DNA of 64,000 bases from Beutenbergia cavernae DSM 12333 (GTDB taxonomy: Bacteria; Actinomycetota; Actinomycetes; Actinomycetales; Beutenbergiaceae): the NCBI RefSeq assembly GCF_000023105.1, contig NC_012669.1, positions 2,357,025 to 2,421,024 on the forward strand, read 5' to 3'. Below, one piece after another: positions 50,048 to 58,157 of this stretch. Position 1 is the stretch's first letter. Every line of letters starts with the position of its first letter. Under the pieces are notes generated by a model, which searched no databases, was not told where the DNA came from, and was given only the letters and a program-made list of their open reading frames with translations. A program made the position numbers and the translations under genes.

Positions 50048-51397
50048 ATGACGAGGATCCTGATCGTGGGCGGCGGCTATGCAGGCCTCTACACGGCGTG
50101 GACGCTCGAGAGATTGCTGAGGAGGGGCGAGGCGAAGGTCACCGTCCTCGACCCGCGCCCCTACATGACGTATCAGCCGTTCCTGCCCGAGGTGGCGTCG
50201 GGAGCGATCGAGGCGCGGCACGCCGTCGTCCCGCTCCGCCGGCACCTGCGCCGCACCCGCGTGGTGGCCGGTGCGGCGCGGCGGATCGACCACGCGCACC
50301 GCACGGTGCACGCCGTCGGCCCGGACGGTCAGGCGCTCACGTTCCCGTACGACGTCGTCGTGGTGACGGCCGGCGCCGTCACGCGCACGTTCCCGATCCC
50401 CGGCCTGCTGGACGAGGCGATCGGCCTGAAGAACGTGGAGGAAGCGGTGGCGATCCGGGACCGGCTCCTCACCGCCTTCGATAGGGCGGCGGCGCTGCCG
50501 GACGGCCCGGAGCGGGCGCGGCTGCTCACGGTGACGTTCGTCGGCGGCGGGTTCTCGGGCGTCGAGGGCTTCGCGGAGACGCTGTCGCTCGCGACCGAGC
50601 TGCTGGCCTACTACCCGGAGCTACGCCGCGAGGAGCTGGCGTTCCACCTCGTCGAGGCGCAGGGCCGCATCCTGCCGGAGGTGACCGAGCGTCCCGGGCG
50701 GTGGGTGGTGAAGCACCTGCGTTCGCGGGGCGGCATCGTCCACCTGGGCGCGAAGCTGGTCTCGGCCGTCGGCGGTCATGTCGAGCTGTCGACCGGCGAG
50801 GAGTTCGACTCCGAGCTCATCGTGTGGACGGCGGGCAACGCCGCGAACCCGGTGGTCGCGAAGCACACGGACCTGCCGGTGGACACGCGCGGCTACCTCC
50901 TCACGCGGCCGGACCTGCGTCTGGGCTCGGTGGACGAGCCGGTGCCGGACGCGTGGGCGGCCGGCGACGACGCCGCGATCCCCGACCTGGCTCTCGGCGG
51001 CGCGTCGTTCACCGTGCCGAACGCGCAGCACGCCGTGCGGCAGGCGCGTCTGCTCGCGGCGAACGTGGTCGCGACGCTGCGCGGGCTGCCGACCCGCGAC
51101 TACGAGCACCCGTCGCTCGGCGTCGTCGCGACGCTCGGGCGCGGCCACGGGATCTTCCAGTTCAAGCGGCTGGTGATCACCGGCTGGCCGGCGTGGGCGC
51201 TGCACCGCGGGTACCACGTGCTGGCGGTCCCGACGTGGGAGCGCAAGCTGCGGGTGCTGCTCGACTGGCTGCCGGCGCTCGCCGGACGGCGTGACCCGGC
51301 GTCGCTCGCCGCGGTCAGCAGGCCGCGGGAGGCGTTCAGGCGGGGCGGCACCCCGCCGCCGGAGCGGTCGGACGCGCCGACGTCGCTCGTGGCCTGA
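50048..51397 (+). CDS. ndh: NADH dehydrogenase type II (Ndh)
   Basis: A 449-residue single-subunit NADH:quinone oxidoreductase. The FAD motif is RILIVGGGYAGLYTAW, the second Rossmann motif is VTFVGGGFSGVEGFAETL for NAD, and AAGDDAAIPD closes the FAD site. The C-terminal hydrophobic/amphipathic part (VITGWPAWALHRGYHVL) would attach to the membrane and reach quinone. Strong AGAGGAGACAGAGGAG before ATG 50048. It is the last core gene before the island. Confidence 0.88.
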   Translation: MTRILIVGGGYAGLYTAWTLERLLRRGEAKVTVLDPRPYMTYQPFLPEVASGAIEARHAVVPLRRHLRRTRVVAGAARRIDHAHRTVHAVGPDGQALTFPYDVVVVTAGAVTRTFPIPGLLDEAIGLKNVEEAVAIRDRLLTAFDRAAALPDGPERARLLTVTFVGGGFSGVEGFAETLSLATELLAYYPELRREELAFHLVEAQGRILPEVTERPGRWVVKHLRSRGGIVHLGAKLVSAVGGHVELSTGEEFDSELIVWTAGNAANPVVAKHTDLPVDTRGYLLTRPDLRLGSVDEPVPDAWAAGDDAAIPDLALGGASFTVPNAQHAVRQARLLAANVVATLRGLPTRDYEHPSLGVVATLGRGHGIFQFKRLVITGWPAWALHRGYHVLAVPTWERKLRVLLDWLPALAGRRDPASLAAVSRPREAFRRGGTPPPERSDAPTSLVA

Positions 51398-51570
51398 CGG
51401 GTCGGCGCCACCGTGGGCGTCTCTGCGGGTCGCGAGTCCGAGCGGTGGACGGGCACCTGCACGACTCCCGCGGAGGGAGCTCGCACGTCGGCCGTGTTCG
51501 TGTGAACGAGTGGCGAGCGCCGCTGTCGCACGTCAGGCCTGACCGCGTGTTTCCTGCAGCCCCGATACGG

Positions 51571-51810
51571 ATGGGGGACGGCGAGGGCGAGTCCGGACTG
51601 ACCTACGGCGGCGTCTACGTCGCCGCCGAACACGCCCGCCTGCTGCTCGAGCTCGGCGACCTGCGGTTCACCGGGTACGTCGGGCCTCAGGAGGGCTCCT
51701 GGGTGCTCGCGATCGCTGGCAACCCGCTCGGACCTGTGGCGCGCGGGAAGCGCCACGTCGCCGACCTCGCCCGTGACCTCGGCGCCAGGCCCCGCCACCG
51801 CCCGGCGTCT
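51571..51810 (+). pseudogene. Fragment of small mobile-element protein
   Basis: From ATG 51571 about 80 codons look protein-like: GGVYVAAEHARLLLELGDLR, TGYVGPQEGSWVLAIAGNPLG, ARGKRHVADLARDLG. This resembles small proteins that I recall encoded in actinobacterial conjugative elements, but I cannot name the family. The frame then runs antisense through the relaxase fragment and on into the SIR2 gene with no stop, so the true 3' end is lost. Treat it as a likely remnant. Confidence 0.4.
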
Positions 51811-52194
51811 GCCGCGTTCCGTCTCCTCGGCCTCGATCTGCGCGACCGCATCGCCCTTGGCGCCCGGACTCAGGCTCGGGTCAAGGTCCGCAATCCGGAG
51901 CTCGATCCGCTCCGGCACGGACTTGTAGGGGGGGAACGCATGACCGAGCGGGTTGCCGGTGATCGGGTCGCGGCTCATTCCCATCAGGAGCTGGAGCTGG
52001 GCCTCCGATGCCCGATCACCGACCGCGAGTTGGCCCTTGCCAAGCGAGACGACTCCGGAACCGAGCCATTGGCCCGGTGGTCTTCCCGCTTCGTAGTAGC
52101 GCGTCAGCGGAGTAGGGAGGGTTCCGTCCCCGTCTGCGGCCGCGGCGGTGCGCAGCAGGTACTTGTAGCCATCGCCCGCACTCATCACGCGCAT
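51790..52194 (-). pseudogene. MobF-type relaxase, N-terminal fragment
   Basis: Minus-strand reading from ATG 52194 gives 135 residues matching the start of TrwC/MobF relaxases of actinobacterial conjugative elements (MRVMSAGDGYKYLLRT, with the Tyr pair, then TPLTRYYEAGRPPGQWLGSG, DPITGNPLGHAFPPY). Homology ends at about RRAVAG. The catalytic HxHxxxxH metal site and the helicase domain are gone. It marks the island as a decayed integrative conjugative element. Confidence 0.75.
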
Positions 52195-52254
52195 CGAACC
52201 GTCACAACGCCTAGGTGCGAGGCACGCAGCCCAGCCGTCTGCGATGCTGGGCAT

Positions 52255-54783
52255 ATGACCCAGGGGCCACGCGTCAGCTTGAACGATGTCACAGATGCGC
52301 AGCGTCTGGCTCTACGTCGGGCTGCGCGTAACGGCGAGTATCACTTACTGCTCGGCGCCGGGGCAAGCATGGACTCGACATCACACACTGGGGTTTCGCT
52401 TCCGGGTAGCAAAAAGCTGATTCAACAGCTATGCGATGCGTTCGACGTGCCCAATGAGCAGGGGGATCTACTCTGGCGGATCTACGATCGCGCTGTCGAG
52501 GCTGCCGGCGAATCACGCGTGTACTCGTGGTTTAGGGAGCGCTTCTGGGGTGTCAAGCACCCATACTGGATGGAGTACTACGCGAGAAGCCCGTGGGCAA
52601 CCGTCTGGACCCTCAACGTCGACGACACATTCGAATCTGCGCACACCGCGGTTGCGAAGGAAACAAGTCGGCAAGTTCAGGTCTTGAACTGGGATGACAG
52701 CTTCCGTCAGGGTCGAAGTCTCAATGTCGTCCATCTTCACGGTGTGGTCGATACCGAGGACCCCAGGAAGCTCGTGTTCTCCCTGAGTGAGTACGCAGTC
52801 TCGGCGGCGTCTAGGGCGGCTTGGCCGGTCAACTTCCACGACTCGTATGGAAACTCACCATTCGTGATTCTCGGCGCGCGGCTAAGAGATGAACCTGACA
52901 TCGAGAGCGTCGTATCGCGCCGTCATCCGACCCACGCTGCCCCCAGTTTCTACGTCGCCAGAACGATCTCGCGTGCGATGCACGCGGACTTGACGCGGTG
53001 GGGCCTCATCCCGGTTGAGATGACCGCTGAGGACTTTGTTCTTGAATGGGGTGAGCTTACGGGCCTTGACCTCGAACATGACCTGGGCGCAGAGCTTGAA
53101 CTCGGCATTCGTATCGGCCAGCAGTTCACTGAACTCAAGTCAACCTCATCGCCCGTACCAGCAGGACACGATTTCCTTGGCGGCGACGAACCCCACTGGA
53201 CCGATATTCAGAACGGCCTAGCAGCCGAGCTTGAATGGGTTACCAAGGCGACACTCGACTGCAATCAGATTGGTCGGTCCCTTCAGAAATCAACGGTCAT
53301 CGCGTATACCGGAAGGCGCCTAACGGGTCGCTCTACGGGCCTACTTCAGCTCGGCGAGCATCTTAGGAAGGCTTCTTGGAGGACATTTCGGTTCCGCCAT
53401 GAGGGGCGTATCGACGTCGAGGCACTCCTCGCCTTCGCTGCGGACGGGAAGGCATTGGCTCTCCTCTTCGACGGCGCGGCCGACATCGCGGACGACTTGG
53501 ATCGACTTGCGACGGAGGCACGTCTCTCCGGAGCAAGCGTCGCCTGCGTGGTCGTCGACGATTCCGCTCGCGAATCCAACATCCTCGGACGGATCAGCGG
53601 CTCCAATCTTGCTCACGCACGGGTCGCCGGGATCAACGGCCGCCTGTCAAGGACCGATGCGGCTCGACTAGTTGACACGCTAGAACGGGTGGGCAGACTC
53701 GGGATACTCGAAGGACGCCCGGACCCCGCGCGCTTGGCGCACTTTAAGGGCCACGACCTGTTTGATGCGATGGCTCAACTCGAGAACGCACCAGGATTCG
53801 GGCGGCGGGTCGAACATCTTGTCCAAGAGCTGAAGGACACCCAGGCGCTCAGAGCCACTCTTGTCGCGTCATATGCGTCTCTCGTGAATCGTCGCCTATT
53901 GGTCATTGACGCCAGCAGAATGATCGGGATCAACAGCGACGAGCTAGTTAGGCGGATTCAAGACGATCCGCGCCTTGCGTCTCTTGTCTCGACCGACGGC
54001 ACCGACGTACGAACTCGCCATCGCTGGCTGGCGCTACAGCCCACAGTCGAACGCATGGGTATCGATAGCGCCGCCGAGATGCTGCGAAATGCGGTTCGAA
54101 GCGTTTCATCCAGGCTAAACCAGAAGAGTCTGCGGGAGCGCAATCCAACCGCCCTTCTAGTTGGCAGTTTCATGTCACATCGAAACCTGAACGAAGCTTT
54201 TCCTGGCGCAGATCTCGATTCTTGGTACACATCGCTCGTTGACGTGTTCGGGTCCTGGAGCGCGAGGTACTGGGAACAGCGAGCGATCCTCGCACGACGA
54301 AACTCTCGATCCGACGCAAATTTGCTCGCCAAGGCGGAGTCTTTTTCACTCCGCGCAACTGAGCTTGTCGCCGATACATACAGCTTTACAACCCTAGGCA
54401 CGGTTCTTCTGGAGAAGGCTTCACGCGTCCCGTTCGATGTCCATACCTACTACGAGCGCGGGTTGAGCGCTTTTGAGCGTGCCGCATCGCTGGACGCGTC
54501 GAGCAGCAACGTTGTTACGTGGATCGCCTTCCTCCGATATGCGACAAAAGTGCTCGAACGTATCTCCTCTGATCACTCCAAGGGCGTCGGTGCGCCGGAT
54601 CTTGAAGACCTCTGGGGCACCGTGCGCGGCGACTGGAGGCGCACGTATGCGCAGCTGGCCCTTCTTGGGACAGCGAGTGATCACGTCAAGCGCGACCTGC
54701 AGAAGCTTCGACAGGACTTCGAGTCGCTTCCGTTGCCACCCGACCCCGACGACGGTTCTTCTCCGGATAGCGCCGGCGGGTAG
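52255..54783 (+). CDS. SIR2-domain protein with STAND-like P-loop (candidate defence gene)
   Basis: An 842-residue cytosolic protein of visibly lower GC than its surroundings. Residues about 20-230 form a SIR2-type NAD-binding domain: G34-A-G-A-S, TLN(121)VD, and a VVHLHG block (H160, H162), then FVILGARLRDEPDI. A middle region (about 318-440) resembles a degenerate STAND NTPase: HWTDIQNGLAAELEW, YTGRRLTGRST as a Walker A with Arg for Lys, and ALALLFDGAAD as Walker B. The last 300 residues are helical. The best inference is NAD cleavage after phage sensing (abortive infection). A TTA codon occurs at 52345. ATG 52255 fits; the upstream frame is a remnant. Confidence 0.75.
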   Translation: MTQGPRVSLNDVTDAQRLALRRAARNGEYHLLLGAGASMDSTSHTGVSLPGSKKLIQQLCDAFDVPNEQGDLLWRIYDRAVEAAGESRVYSWFRERFWGVKHPYWMEYYARSPWATVWTLNVDDTFESAHTAVAKETSRQVQVLNWDDSFRQGRSLNVVHLHGVVDTEDPRKLVFSLSEYAVSAASRAAWPVNFHDSYGNSPFVILGARLRDEPDIESVVSRRHPTHAAPSFYVARTISRAMHADLTRWGLIPVEMTAEDFVLEWGELTGLDLEHDLGAELELGIRIGQQFTELKSTSSPVPAGHDFLGGDEPHWTDIQNGLAAELEWVTKATLDCNQIGRSLQKSTVIAYTGRRLTGRSTGLLQLGEHLRKASWRTFRFRHEGRIDVEALLAFAADGKALALLFDGAADIADDLDRLATEARLSGASVACVVVDDSARESNILGRISGSNLAHARVAGINGRLSRTDAARLVDTLERVGRLGILEGRPDPARLAHFKGHDLFDAMAQLENAPGFGRRVEHLVQELKDTQALRATLVASYASLVNRRLLVIDASRMIGINSDELVRRIQDDPRLASLVSTDGTDVRTRHRWLALQPTVERMGIDSAAEMLRNAVRSVSSRLNQKSLRERNPTALLVGSFMSHRNLNEAFPGADLDSWYTSLVDVFGSWSARYWEQRAILARRNSRSDANLLAKAESFSLRATELVADTYSFTTLGTVLLEKASRVPFDVHTYYERGLSAFERAASLDASSSNVVTWIAFLRYATKVLERISSDHSKGVGAPDLEDLWGTVRGDWRRTYAQLALLGTASDHVKRDLQKLRQDFESLPLPPDPDDGSSPDSAGG

Positions 54784-55010
54784 GTAGCCCGCGCTTCAAC
54801 CTCGACCTGCAAGGGCGTGATCGCTCCGAGGGCGGGCGGGCGTGACGCAGATCGGCCCTGGCCTGACTACTGGCAGCGGGTGCACCCTGACATGCCGTCA
54901 GCGGGACATCGGCGCCGGCTGTGCGAGGTCGTGCACCTGGCAGGTGATCAGCCCGGCGATGGGCTCCATGAGGGGCTCGGGTCCGGGGGCACCGAACCGC
55001 CGGAGCCCTC
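54784..55010. other. Intergenic gap before methyltransferase
   Basis: No clear gene. A short frame with DRPWPDYWQRVHPDMPSAGH has some protein character and may be a trace of an ICE gene, but nothing can be assigned. The promoter of the methyltransferase must lie here. Confidence 0.35.
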
Positions 55011-55961
55011 ATGCACAACTCCCCGGACCGCGACGACGGTCCACTCCGGGTCGGACCGCTGTTCTCCGGCCGCGGCGGGCTCGACCTCGCCGTCGAGCAC
55101 GTCTTTAGCGCCGAGACCATCTGGTTCTCCGAACTCAACGAAACCGTCGCCCGCATCTTCGGCCGTCACTGGCCCGACGCGCCGAACCTTGGCGACATCA
55201 CCGCCATGGACAGGCGCGCAGCGGCACCCGTGGACATTCTCACCGGCGTGTTCCCCTGCCAATTCGTCCTCACAGTCGGACAGCGCGCCGGTCTCACACC
55301 CTGCGCCGCGTCCGGACTCTGGTCCAACATGGCCGCCGCATTCGCGGCACTACAACCCAAGCTCGTGGTGATCGAGAACGTCCGCGGGCTGCTGTCCACC
55401 ACCGCCGCCCAGCGCGCCACACTGGAAGGCACAGGACATGAACGACGCAACCCCGACAATGCGACCTCCGCAACCGATGCGGCCTCGACCCTTCGCGACG
55501 TGGAACCCGACCCGTGGCATGTGGGGGACGACGCAACCCGACCTCTCAGGGCGGCGGGCGCCGTTCTCGGCGATCTGGCCGACCTGAGGCGAGACACACG
55601 ATGGATCGGCCTACCGGCTTCGCTTGTCGGCGCTTCTCACCACCGCTTCCGCATCTTCATCCTCGCCCACCCGCAAGGCCCTGTTCCGAACCCCGCTGGC
55701 CTTCGCCTCCTCCCGAGCCGGCGAGTCTCTAGAACAGGTGCGGGCCAGCCGGGGCACGATCGCGCTGTCGCACCAGATCATCGACCTTGCCCTGCACGGA
55801 CCCGATGGCTCACCGAACAAGCGCAACGAGTCAGAGGCCCTGTGGACGCTGATCAAGGACATCTTCGACGCTGGGGACGCTACGCCGACGCCATCGGCCG
55901 ATGGGAACCCAGGACCTCACCCGGCACGGTCTGCACCCATCGGAGCCACCTGGATGGCTGA
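55011..55961 (+). CDS. C5-cytosine DNA methyltransferase, C-terminally truncated
   Basis: Residues 1-220 follow a C5-methyltransferase: FSGRGGLDLAVEHVF (motif I), VFPCQ with catalytic C83 (motif IV), VIENVRGLL (motif VI, E122-N-V) and HRFRIFILAH (motif VIII). After about residue 299 the sequence passes into the tyrosine-recombinase remnant and stops at 55961, so motif X is missing. It may be inactive or have lost target recognition. No restriction gene is adjacent; it is an orphan of the island type. Low-quality TRD region (Pro/Arg-rich) suggests decay or a frameshift. Confidence 0.65.
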   Translation: MHNSPDRDDGPLRVGPLFSGRGGLDLAVEHVFSAETIWFSELNETVARIFGRHWPDAPNLGDITAMDRRAAAPVDILTGVFPCQFVLTVGQRAGLTPCAASGLWSNMAAAFAALQPKLVVIENVRGLLSTTAAQRATLEGTGHERRNPDNATSATDAASTLRDVEPDPWHVGDDATRPLRAAGAVLGDLADLRRDTRWIGLPASLVGASHHRFRIFILAHPQGPVPNPAGLRLLPSRRVSRTGAGQPGHDRAVAPDHRPCPARTRWLTEQAQRVRGPVDADQGHLRRWGRYADAIGRWEPRTSPGTVCTHRSHLDG

Positions 55962-56142
55962 CGCCGGCATCGTGCTCCACGTGCTCCAGGGCATCCTCGG
56001 CCACCAGTCCATCGAGACCACCAAGGGCTACCTGCACTCCGACCACCGCCACCTAGCCGCAGCCGCGAAACAGGCCAACCGGTCCCTCTCCACGCCCGCA
56101 CCGAGAAGGGAGCCACGACGCCACGACGGGCCCCACCTGTGA
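55908..56142 (+). pseudogene. Tyrosine recombinase/integrase C-terminal remnant
   Basis: Just before the tRNA gene, codons encode GATWMADAGIVLHVLQGILG then HQSIETTKGYLHSDHRHL: the box II region with LGH and the catalytic Tyr (GYLH) of phage-type integrases. The upstream half of the box, with the expected Arg (LRHTGATW), is frameshifted: LTRHGL reads in the methyltransferase frame up to about 55937. The N terminus is absent. It is the relic of the integrase that placed this element at tRNA-Pro. Confidence 0.7.
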
Positions 56143-56337
56143 CGCCTTGCACCAGCCCGCTCCGGCCGCCCGACACCGGCCGGAGCACCCCTGCCCGCAG
56201 ATTGGTCCATCTCACAGGCACCATTTGGTCCAATTCATCACCCAGCAGGCCTCACCGAGCGATTGGGGGCGCGGGCCTCGCCAAGACGTCGCAGGACCGA
56301 CTCGCACGGGCACCGGAAACCGACCCCGGACACGAGG
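56143..56337. other. Junction region between integrase remnant and tRNA
   Basis: No gene. It holds two TTGGTCCA copies (about 56199-56206 and 56225-56232), possibly recombinase arm sites, and should contain one attachment-site core near the tRNA 3' end. Confidence 0.4.
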
Positions 56338-56374
56338 AAGCCCTGGCGAAGAACATGCTCTCACCAGGGCTTTT
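56338..56374 (+). terminator. Rho-independent-type terminator
   Basis: Stem AAGCCCTGG (56338-56346) and CCAGGGCTT (56364-56372) with a 17-base loop, followed by TTTT on the plus strand. It lies just past the 3' end of the minus-strand tRNA, so it can also stop the tRNA transcript in the other direction. Confidence 0.7.
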
Positions 56375-56377
56375 GCG

Positions 56378-56451
56378 TCGGGCTGACAGGATTTGAACCT
56401 GCGACCCCCTGACCCCCAGTCAGGTGCGCTACCAAGCTGCGCCACAGCCCG
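56378..56451 (-). tRNA. tRNA-Pro (GGG anticodon)
   Basis: A 74-nt cloverleaf on the minus strand: 7-bp acceptor stem (CGGGCTG with CAGCCCG), D arm GCGC/GCGC, anticodon stem CCTGA/TCAGG with loop CTGGGGG (anticodon GGG), T arm GCAGG-TTCAAAT-CCTGT, discriminator A at 56378. CCA is not encoded. Its 3' end faces the island, the classic position of an integration site. Confidence 0.95.
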
Positions 56452-56501
56452 CCGGCCCACCGTGGTGGGCCCGGATGAGCCTACCGCAGCCGGGGCCTCG
56501 A

Positions 56502-57314
56502 TCAGGACCCTGGACCAGCCCCCGGAGCCGGCATCGCCACGCCGTCGGACGCCGCCACTATCCCCAGCGATCCGCGCCAGGACGCCACCAGTACGAGGAC
56601 CCCGGTGAGCACGAGCCACGCCACGATCGGGTACACGGTCAGGCGCTGCACCGCGCCCGGCCCGAGACCGACGTCCAGCCCGAGCACGTCCACCGCCACG
56701 CCGGCGCACCCCACCGCCAGCAGCGCCGCGCTGGCCCCGACGTAGCCCGCCCGGCGGCCCCACGAGGCGACGATCACGAGCAGTATCGTGACCAGCCCGC
56801 CCACGACAGCGGCGACGGACGCCGTCGTGTGCAAAGCCATGCGCACGACGTCGCCGTCGAGCGCCTCGACCACCGACCCCGGGAACACGCCGAGTCCCAC
56901 GACGCCGAGCGCGAGCACACCAGCCGCCACCAGCACCGGCCCCCGCCAGCGCGTCCGCACGAGCGAGCGCAGCAGCGCAGCCCCGGCGCCCACGAGCAGC
57001 CCGAGCGTCACGAACCCCGCGTTCATCACCGCGTGCCGCGGCGAGCAGATCACCCGGTCCGTCACCACGCACTGCGGGACGCCGAGGTCGCTCAGGTAGT
57101 TCGCTGACCAGTCGTAGCCCGGCGGCGCCCACCCTGCCGCGACCACGGACTCCAGCACGGGGAACAGTCCTGCGGCGAGCACCACCACACCGCCGGCCAG
57201 GTGACCGACGCGCGCTCCGCCGTCGTCGGCCCGACCGGAACGCCCCAAACGCTCACAACGAACGCCTTCGCGGGAAGAACTATCCCCCGCCCCCGGCGCC
57301 GGCCCGCCCACCAC
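56502..57314 (-). CDS. DUF998 membrane protein
   Basis: A 270-residue membrane protein with about six helices. The first conserved block is YDWSANYLSDLGVPQC and later GVFPGSVVEAL, as in DUF998. Function is unknown. The GTG start at 57314 is uncertain because a stretch of N-terminal residues is Arg/Gly-rich and no ribosome site is visible. It is the last gene transcribed toward the tRNA. Confidence 0.75.
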   Translation of the reverse strand: MVGGPAPGAGDSSSREGVRCERLGRSGRADDGGARVGHLAGGVVVLAAGLFPVLESVVAAGWAPPGYDWSANYLSDLGVPQCVVTDRVICSPRHAVMNAGFVTLGLLVGAGAALLRSLVRTRWRGPVLVAAGVLALGVVGLGVFPGSVVEALDGDVVRMALHTTASVAAVVGGLVTILLVIVASWGRRAGYVGASAALLAVGCAGVAVDVLGLDVGLGPGAVQRLTVYPIVAWLVLTGVLVLVASWRGSLGIVAASDGVAMPAPGAGPGS

Positions 57315-57323
57315 GCACCCGCC

Positions 57324-58079
57324 TCACCAGACGGTGTAGCCGCCGTCGATCACCAGGTCGGTGCCGGTGCAGAAGCTCGACGCGTCGGACGCCAGGAACA
57401 CCACCGCCGGCGCCAGCTCGGCAGGCTCCCCGACCCGCCCCAGCGGCGTCCCGCCGATCCACGTCTTGCCCCACTCCGGCTGCAGCTCGAGCCCCCGGCG
57501 AGTCAGCTCGGTCCCGATGTACCCCGGCGAGATCGAGTTCACCCGCACACCGCGCGAGGCCCACTCCCCCGCCAGCGACTTCGTCAGGTGGATGACGCCG
57601 GCCTTCGCCGCGTTGTACGACGACTGCGGCTGCGGGTGGTTCGAGATGTGTCCGCTCATGGAACCCGTGTTGATGATGGTCCCGCGGCCCGCGGCGAGCA
57701 TCGCCCGGCCCTCGGCACGGCAGCAGTAGAAGACGCCGTCGAGGTCGACGGCGAGCACCCGCCGCCACTCGTCGTCGCCCATCTCCTCGGCCGGCGTGTT
57801 CGTCACGATCCCGGCGTTGTTCACGGCCACGTCGATCGACCCGAACTCCGAGACGACGTGCCCGACGGCGGCGTCCACGCTCGCAGAGTCCGTCACGTCG
57901 AGCTGCACGAAGTCGACGCCGAGCCGCTCCGCCGTCGCCTCCCCGATCTCAGCGTTGAGGTCGCCGATCACCACGCGCGCCCCGGCGTCGCGCAGACCGA
58001 CGGACACCGCCTCGCCGATCCCCTGGGCACCTCCGGTGACAAAGGCCACGCGGCCTGACAGGTCGAACGGGTTCGTCAT
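57324..58079 (-). CDS. SDR-family oxidoreductase
   Basis: A 251-residue short-chain dehydrogenase. The nucleotide motif is VTGGAQGIGEAV, the NNAG motif is VAVNNAGIV, and the catalytic Ser-Tyr-Lys set is in NTGSMSGH and SSYNAAKAG. An NAD preference is likely from the Asp in VIGDLNAE. Gluconate- or sorbitol-type substrate is possible given the next gene upstream, a DapA-like aldolase. ATG 58079 has GAGGAGG upstream. Confidence 0.88.
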   Translation of the reverse strand: MTNPFDLSGRVAFVTGGAQGIGEAVSVGLRDAGARVVIGDLNAEIGEATAERLGVDFVQLDVTDSASVDAAVGHVVSEFGSIDVAVNNAGIVTNTPAEEMGDDEWRRVLAVDLDGVFYCCRAEGRAMLAAGRGTIINTGSMSGHISNHPQPQSSYNAAKAGVIHLTKSLAGEWASRGVRVNSISPGYIGTELTRRGLELQPEWGKTWIGGTPLGRVGEPAELAPAVVFLASDASSFCTGTDLVIDGGYTVW

Positions 58080-58157
58080 CGTCCTCGGACCTCCTCGAGC
58101 GGGCGCGACGGCCCTCGCCGCCACCGACCGAAACGCTACCGCCCGCGGCTCCCCGCC

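Noticed and set aside
51445-52254. Extending the SIR2 gene upstream to 51445
   Set aside because: The frame is open but covers relics, one of them antisense to the relaxase; ATG 52255 fits the SIR2 domain start.
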